Under the pieces are notes generated by a model. It was not told the DNA's origin. It searched no databases and saw nothing but the letters and a program-made list of their open reading frames with translations. A stretch of 50,433 nt of DNA from Bolinopsis microptera. Lineage: Eukaryota; Ctenophora; Tentaculata; Lobata; Bolinopsidae. The translations under genes were made by a program, and so were the position numbers. The stretch lies in the NCBI RefSeq assembly GCF_026151205.1, contig NC_087073.1:21606837-21657269 (forward strand), given 5' to 3'. Positions 44,601 to 50,433 of the stretch are shown here, piece by piece; within the stretch, counting starts at the first letter, position 1; each line of letters begins with the position of its first letter.

Positions 44601-47600
44601 GCATTGTACAATGTCTGGGAAGAGCCGTGTTTTTATAAGTATCAAATATAGCTTCACCTTCCTGCTCTGTTCGTTCCTGCCCCCGAATGGCATAATACTC
44701 CTTCATAATTAATTATTATTATTATTAATCAACTATATACAGCAAACACAAGATAATAGGAAATAAATCCTAAAATCGAGTGGCCGAGTAGTCTCGACTC
44801 ACCCATAGCTTCTCCATAAACGTCTATCATGAGCTTTGTACACTAAATCGTTGAAATTACTTAAACTAAATCTTTTATTTACAATCACAATAATAATTAT
44901 AATACTCCTTCATAATACTCCTTCATAATACTCCTTCATAATACTCGCTTCAATGTAGCTCTACTTCAATAAGACAGGTATTGCCATTATTCTCTGTCAG
45001 AGATTCGTAGTTCTCATTCTTACCCCAGATTATAAATGTAGCCGAGAGTTAATGTCGGTCACGTGGCATCTACTGATAACATGAGAATACTTGAGTACTT
45101 CCTCTGTTTTTCTTGTTCCCGGTCCATCAAGCAGCAGGTCTGGTTGATATCATATCTTGCTTTCTTTCTTTACTCGTCACTTAAATAGATTGCTCTCCAA
45201 TTTAGATTGATTAAACTTCTGACATACCATGCTTAATATTAAAAGTGTTGTAGCTACCCTAACTAGTAGCTATCCCCCTATTATTAGCAATAATATTATG
45301 CAGAATTTATTCTACATGGTTCCCATTATTTATACTGTACTAGCAGGAACCCGTCTAACCCTAAAGTGGTGTCAAGACTCGAGAGACTAAAATAATTATT
45401 ACCTATTTAATTCGCGTTTTTGACACCACTTGAGAGTCCAAATTTTGGGCACTAAAATTATTATTCCTTGGCCAATTTTTTATTTTTTCATGCTGATTTG
45501 AAGGCCATTAAAGCATTTGACCCAGTCAAAAAAGTTTCAGTTGTATATGTTTTACGGTTTTTGCGGAAAGTCGCGTTAAAGTTGATGCCGTGGTGTCAGT
45601 AAAATGGCACGGATATATACACATATATATATCGTCTCGCTTTATATATAGTAAGATTGTGATGAAAACAGTTCCAATCTAACCTCTAACCATAACTAGT
45701 TACACCACAAGTAACCAAAACTAGAACGCTAACACAACATGGTAACACCACGTGACCATGGTAACACCACGTGACCATGGTAACACCACGTGACCATGGT
45801 AACACCACGTGACCATGGTAACAACACGTGACCATGGTAACACCACGTGACCATGGTAACACCACGTGACCATGGTAACACCACGTGACCATGGTAACAC
45901 CACGTGACCATGGTAACACCACGTGACCATGGTAACACCACGTGACCATGGTAACACCACGTGATCATGGTAACACCACTTGATTGCAGGCGCTGAACAC
46001 TAAGAACGACCGTGAGGGCCAGTACTACAAGGAGGCGATGCTCCTCCAAGCCAAGACTTGTTACATCCAGGCTAAGTTCCAGGAATGTCTTGACATACTC
46101 GACAAGGTAAGAACTTGTTTGCCAGACTCCGTGAAATACTCCGTAATGGTCCTGTCAAATAGTGTAATTAGTATAGGACGTTTCGGCCCTGTCTCACTTG
46201 TCTCGAGTGTTTTGCAAGTTTGGGATGTTTCTTATCCTTCGATGTATTCAGTGACTGGACGTTTAAAATCTAAATATTTTGAGTCCGACTTTTTTAAACA
46301 CGCCCTTTTTATAAGGTTGATATGGAGAGTTTGAGAAAGGATGTGCTGACTTTCAACGCTTCCCGAGCTCTGGCTGATGCCTACGTTTATAAGGGAATGG
46401 CTATGGAGTATTTGAAATTTGTGTCAAACTCAGAGGAGGTGAGTTATAAAAGTTAAGAACCGCTCCCACCCCACCCCACCCCCACCCCCACCCCCACCCC
46501 TACCCCCACCCCCACCCCCACCCCCACCCCCACCCCCACCCCACCCCAACCCCCATCCCCACCCCCACCCCCACCCCCGACCCCACCACACTCCAAAACA
46601 CAGACCACACTATAAGATCCCTACACTCCGGGAGTGTAGTCAGACAGTACCACTCTCTGTTAGTCTGTATGTCCCTGTATGTCTGACTAATACCCTGTCA
46701 GGACACAGATATAGAGAGTATAGTGGAGTGTTACGAGACAGCTGGAGACCTGGGCTTAGAGCTCCTTAACAGCATCAGTAGGAGCACACTCAACCTCACT
46801 CTGTCTGGAGTGTTGGAGATCGCTCTTCTCAGATCATTCCTCCTGCAAATGTCACATGGAATGGTATGAACCACTTCACTGCAGATCCTTATATGTATTA
46901 TTAATATATAATATGGTCAGATTCATTATTTATATTATATCTAACTTTGTTGAATGGTAGTGTATGTTTTATCATACTATTGATAGTTCCCTCTCCTGTT
47001 AGGTAGAGAAAGGGTTGCATAGACTAAGAAGAATACTACAGACCTCTGATATGCCCGGTTCTGACAACCTCAGACTCACCTTATCTCTCACTCTCGGTAA
47101 AACTTGTTGTTACTGTGGGTTTAATCTGAAGCTTTGTCTTCTTTTTGTCATGTTGTGCCCCCCCCCCCCCCCCCTAACATGTTGACATAAAGTTGCCACC
47201 TTGATTTTCACATCCTCCTCTGCCCAGGTCAAGTGTTGCTACAAGGACTGCCTGACAACCAGTGGTCTCCACTAGTACACAGAGACACTGTTTCAGACAC
47301 ACTTACTAAACGGGGTCGCAACACCCCTACTCTTAAGAAATACGAGACTGTGTTCTGTCCTTGTAACAAAGTAGAGGAGGCGTTGCTATCATTACTTATA
47401 GGACAGGTTGGTTCTCTTTTCAAAATCAAATCGAGAAACTCCGGGTATCTAACACTTAGCAGCCCCTAAATTCTAAAAGCAGTCCCTAAAAGCATTCCCT
47501 AAAAGCAGCCCCTATAAAAGCAGCCCCTAAATTCTAAAAGCAGCCCCTAAAAGCAGCCCCTAAAAGCAGCCCCTAAAAGCAGCCCCTAAAAGCGGCCCCT

Positions 47601-50415
47601 AAAAGCAGCCCCTAACCTGTTACCCGGTACCAGGTGCTGCTGTACAAAGAGGGTTGTGTCAGTGTGCACCAGGAGGACGAAGTGGTTTACAAACAAGCAA
47701 ACAAACAAGCCCACACCCTACTCAACCTTCTCGTCTCCCTTCTCGCTAAATACTCCCAGCATCGGCCGCTAGCAGACGTCATTGAGAAATTCCTTAAGTA
47801 CAGTCACGATGTAAGTCGTTATCCCTATCTTTAAAAGTTTTAATACCCAAACCATAAATATTAAATACAATTCTGATAGTACCACGTGACCAGAATAAAG
47901 CCAATCAGAGCCCATGAATTGTTCCACGTGACACTAAAAACCCCACCCCTCAGGACGAGCACATCTGCAAGCAGTTCGGCTTGTCCCTAATCTCCTCTGA
48001 GCAGTTTGTCCGGGGTGCAGCTGTTCTGCAGAAATGCCATGATAGAAATGTGGACGTCTCTATTGCTCTAGTCTTAACTCAGGTAAGAAATGCCATGATA
48101 GAAATGTGGACGTCTCTATCGCTCTAGTCTTAACTCAGGTAAGAAATGCCATGATAGAAATGTGGACGTCTCTATTGCTCTAGTCTTAACTCAGGTAAGA
48201 AATGCCATGATAGAAATGTGGACGTCTCTATTGCTCTAGTCTTAACTCAGGTAAGAAATGCCATGATAGAAATGTGGACGTCTCTATTGCTCTAGTCTTA
48301 ACTCAGGTAAGAAATGCCATGATAGAAATGTGGACGTCTCTATTGCTCTAGTCTTAACTCAGGTAAGAAATGCCATGATAGAAATGTGGACGTCTCTATT
48401 GCTCTAGTCTTAACTCAGTTAAGAAATGCCATGATAGAAATGTGGACGTCTCTATCGCTCTAGTCTTAACTCAGGTAAGAAATGCCATGATAGAAATGTG
48501 GACGTCTCTATTGCTCTAGTCTTAACTCAGGTAAGAAATGCCATGATAGAAATGTGGACGTCTCTATTGCTCTAGTCTTAACTCAGGTAAGAAATGCCAT
48601 GATAGAAATGTGGACGTCTCTAATGCTCTAGTCTTAACTTAGGTAAGATAAGAGTGCCATGATAGAAATGTGGACGTCTCTAATGCTCTAGTCTTAACTT
48701 AGGTAAGATAAGAGTGCCATGATAGAAATGTGGACGTCTCTAATGCTCTAGTCTTAACTTAGGTAAGATAAGAGTGCCATGATAGAAATGTGGACGTATC
48801 TATTGCTCTAGTCTTAACTCAGGTAAGAAATGCCATGATAGAAATGTGGACGTCTCTATTGCTCTAGTCTTAACTCAGGTAAGAAATGCCATGATAGAAA
48901 TGTGGACGTCTCTATTGCTCTAGTCTTAACTCAGGTAAGAAATGCCATGATAGAAATGTGGACGTCTCTATTGCTCTAGTCTTAACTCAGGTAAGAAATG
49001 CCATGATAGAAATGTGGACGTCTCTATTGCTCTAGTCTTAACTCAGGTAAGAAATGCCATGATAGAAATGTGGACGTCTCTATTGCTCTAGTCTTAACTC
49101 AGGTAAGAAATGCCATGATAGAAATGTGGACGTCTCTATTGCTCTAGTCTTAACTCAGTTAAGAAATGCCATGATAGAAATGTGGACGTCTCTATTGCTC
49201 TAGTCTTAACTCAGGTAAGAAATGCCATGATAGAAATGTGGACGTCTCTATTGCTCTAGTCTTAACTCAGGTAAGAAATGCCATGATAGAAATGTGGACG
49301 TCTCTATTGCTCTAGTCTTAACTCAGGTAAGAAATGCCATGATAGAAATGTTGACGTCTCTATTGCTCTAGTCTTAACTCAGGTAAGAAATGCCATGATA
49401 GAAATGTGGACGTCTCTATTGCTTTAGTCTTAACTCAGGTAAGATACGAGTGCCATGATAGAAATGTGGACGTCTCTATTGTTCTAGTCTTAACTAAGGT
49501 AAGATAAGAGTGCCATGATAGAAATGTGGACGTCTCTATTGCTTTAGTCTTAACTCAGGTAAGATACGAGTGCCATGATAGAAATGTGGACGTCTCTATT
49601 GTTCTAGTCTTAACTAAGGTAAGATAAGAGTGCCATGATAGAAATGTGGACGTATCTATTGCTCTAGTCTTAACTTAGGTAAGATACGAGTGCCATGATA
49701 GAAATGTGGACGTCTCTATTGCTCGTCTTAACTCAGATAAATAAGATGTGCCGCGTCCGGGAACTAATTGTGGGTTATAACTTATTTACTTATAATCATC
49801 AGTACAATGTTTTAGATTTGTTAAGCACTCTGTAGCCCGGGAAAAATTATTATTCTATATTTTGAATGTTCTAATTATACACTCATAGATTTTTCAATCA
49901 TAAATTTCGAAAATTATCTTTAAATCATTGCTTACCAACATTTAAAACATAACAATTTCTAATCTTTCCACGTGCTCAGACGTACGTGAGACACCTGCAA
50001 CGTCACGCGGACGCTATAAAGATATGTGACGAATGTATGCCTCTAGCAGAGGCCCCCCATGAGAGGAGTAGGGTGTATCTTTACAGAGGGGTCGCCGAGG
50101 CTGCTCTCTGTCGATCTTCTAGGTACCTCACTTTTTACACTGTATAGTCTTCCTCACTTAGTTGTTTTTAAAGATGAAAGATATTTTACCGTAGCCTGAC
50201 TATGAAAGTATGAAAGGTATAAATTGTAAAACAATTTATTATTTACGCGGTAATTATATAAATTTACCCAGATTACGTGAAGATCAGAACTTATACAATA
50301 AGAGGTCGATAGAGAGTTTCCAGAAGTCATATTCCTTGGACCCGAACTGTTCGCAAACTTGGTACCACTTAGCTTTACGACTTGCTAGTGTTGGCGAAAT
50401 AAAAAAGGCGTTCAG
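41672..50415 (+). CDS. TTC7: TTC7, tetratricopeptide-repeat scaffold of the PI4KA complex (3' end outside window)
   Basis: Exons: 41672-41752, 42027-42158, 45990-46106, 46316-46438, 46702-46863, 47003-47096, 47228-47406, 47634-47810, 47954-48082, 49980-50122, 50272-50415. GT-AG junctions keep one frame; 493 residues are seen of about 850 in vertebrates. TTC7 with hyccin (FAM126) and EFR3 brings PI4-kinase III-alpha to the plasma membrane. Matches: IVELLERARIEGDW at the N-terminus, KEAMLLQAKTCYIQAKFQEC (first helical repeats), ECYETAGDLGLELL, TVFCPCNKVEEALLSLLIGQ (vertebrate NIFCPQENTEEALLLLLISE), and SIESFQKSYSLDPNCSQTWY with HLALRLASVGEIKKAF in the last exon (vertebrate LTFQRAHSLSPTDHQAAFYLALQLA). 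The 3.8-kb intron 2 holds a LINE and a Helitron; intron 9 holds a 1.7-kb donor array. The ATG at 41672 is the first in a good context and gives the conserved N-terminus. Confidence 0.93.
42885..42934. repeat. Left remnant of an 18-bp minisatellite split by a LINE
   Basis: Three copies of TATTTCCAGATATCTTTG and TATTCCTAGATATCTTTG variants. The same repeat resumes at 44113-44395, on the far side of the LINE fragment, so the two are probably one array interrupted by the insertion. Confidence 0.8.
42935..44112 (-). mobile_element. 5'-truncated non-LTR retrotransposon inside TTC7 intron 2
   Basis: Minus-strand frames encode GIPQGSILGPILFILYT, then MYADDTQLYIEF (YADD catalytic motif) and LKLNQNKTEAL, then KRQLIHCLIFSKLDYCNELL, then RIDYKIALTVFKCVNNIAP and GPSVWNQLP. 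This is the order of the RT and C-terminal parts of CR1/Rex/Jockey-like elements. A frameshift near 43470 and a stop near 43675 break the frame. The 3' end carries a (TTA)n tail (42935-42955 on the plus strand as AATAATAATA). The 5' end is truncated in the RT domain. It lies between two halves of an 18-bp minisatellite, its apparent target. Confidence 0.88.
44113..44397. repeat. 18-bp minisatellite, right half
   Basis: About 16 copies of an 18-bp unit alternating TTTCCAGATATCTTTGTA and TTCCTAGATATCTTTGTA. Because the unit is 18 bp, all frames stay open, which gives an artificial fusion of repeat peptide to the RT fragment on the minus strand and long repeat frames on the plus strand. It continues the array at 42885-42934. 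Confidence 0.92.
44398..45339. other. TTC7 intron 2, remaining sequence
   Basis: A+T-rich intron sequence with a short AATACTCCTTCAT repeat (44694-44712 and 44900-44945). No exon was recognised here. Confidence 0.45.
45340..45656 (-). mobile_element. Non-autonomous Helitron, copy 2 (inverted)
   Basis: Read on the minus strand it starts TCTTACTATATATAAAGCGA and ends CGGGTTCCTGCTAG, flanked by A and T as expected for a Helitron. It matches copy 1 (22439-22756) over its whole length with scattered substitutions and small indels, so the two inserted at separate times or have since diverged. It lies inside TTC7 intron 2. Confidence 0.87.
45738..45988 (+). repeat. 19-bp array with 12 CACGTG boxes at the TTC7 exon 3 acceptor
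   Basis: About 13 copies of CATGGTAACACCACGTGAC run to within 10 bp of the acceptor TTGATTGCAG. Each unit contains two palindromes, CCATGG and CACGTG (the canonical E-box). The last unit is changed to CACTTGATTGCAG, which supplies the acceptor, so the splice site seems to have arisen from, or been cut into, the repeat. Confidence 0.93.
46463..46588. repeat. (CCCCCA)n tract in TTC7 intron 4
   Basis: About 20 units of CCCCCA with some CCCCA, starting about 25 nt after the exon 4 donor. The complementary strand (TGGGGG)n resembles G-quadruplex- or telomere-like DNA, but the length and position fit an intronic microsatellite. Confidence 0.92.
47158..47175. repeat. Poly-C run in TTC7 intron 6
   Basis: Seventeen C in a row, about 50 bp before the exon 7 acceptor. 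Its length is probably unstable. Confidence 0.9.
47464..47616 (+). repeat. 13-bp AGCAGCCCCTAAA array near the TTC7 exon 8 acceptor
   Basis: About 12 copies of AAAGCAGCCCCT(A), some shortened or with ATTCT inserted, fill most of intron 7 and end about 20 bp before the acceptor GGTACCAG. The units supply CTAA sequences that could serve as branch points. Confidence 0.9.
48031..49738 (+). repeat. 56-bp donor-spanning tandem array, about 30 copies (TTC7 intron 9)
   Basis: The unit is the last 52 bases of TTC7 exon 9 (from GAAATGCCATGATAGAAATG to GTCTTAACTCAG) plus GTAA. The first copy is coding (exon ends 48082); about 29 more follow. Units near 48640-48800 and 49440-49700 are 60 bp because GTAAGATAAGAGTGCC replaces GTAAGAAATGCC, so variants have spread in blocks. 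Two copies (about 48418 and 49158) have CAGTTAAG in place of CAGGTAAG, which destroys the donor. If the first donor is skipped, a TAG follows in frame within one unit. Confidence 0.97.
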
Positions 50416-50433
50416 GTTAGATTGAATTAGATA

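Noticed and set aside
45686-46049. Three overlapping minus-strand frames with VLPWSRGVTMVTWCYHGH-type repeats
   Set aside because: They come from a 19-bp intronic repeat open in all frames by its composition; TTC7 exon 3 is on the other strand.
48031-49738. CRISPR array, because of about 30 regular repeats
   Set aside because: The units are contiguous with no unique spacers, and the unit is TTC7 exon plus donor in a eukaryotic gene.

Overview
The window is animal nuclear DNA. Genes are split by short GT-AG introns, polyadenylation signals (AATAAA) follow several of them, and every gene I can identify belongs to a conserved metazoan family. The species is not recognisable. Helitrons, non-LTR retroelement debris and the gene set suit an invertebrate, perhaps an early-branching one, but that is a guess. 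Exon models below were built by hand: I joined GT-AG junctions, checked that intron phase is kept, and compared the protein with remembered family sequences.

Layout. 1-3.6 kb: no gene seen; holds a 640-bp foldback transposon with 8-bp target duplications. 3.6-13.9 kb (+): an IQSEC/BRAG-type Arf guanine-nucleotide exchange factor (Sec7 + PH), 11 exons. 15.7-18.7 kb (-): a CCDC92-like coiled-coil gene, 3 exons, including a 69-bp middle exon. 20.25-20.82 kb (+): a three-exon gene for a 98-residue secreted protein with six cysteines. 21.7-26.6 kb: retroelement fragments, a Helitron and GC-rich hairpins. 26.7-28.3 kb (+): an intronless RBBP5 gene. 28.7-34.5 kb (+): an ANKRD11/12-like ankyrin gene, 11 exons. 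35.1-39.0 kb (+): FIBP, 8 exons. 39.8-41.0 kb (+): an intronless single-lobe transferrin-like surface protein. 41.7 kb to the end (+): TTC7, 11 exons and running off the window. These are unrelated cellular functions (Arf6 trafficking, centriole, chromatin, PI4K complex), not a pathway cluster.

The most unusual signal is at splice junctions. Seven tandem arrays have units that contain the last or first bases of an exon together with its splice site, so the authentic 5' or 3' splice site is followed or preceded by 2 to 29 further copies of itself. Five arrays copy donors (two in IQSEC, one each in ANKRD11/12-like, FIBP and TTC7) and two copy acceptors (both in FIBP). Together they hold about 105 splice-site copies, in 7 of about 40 introns. 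One FIBP intron has arrays at both ends. The FIBP acceptor array has a 42-bp unit that stays open in the coding frame, so use of any upstream acceptor would add multiples of 14 residues. Four more arrays sit directly against acceptors without including exon sequence. I know of no described system that explains this and treat it as the main discovery candidate.
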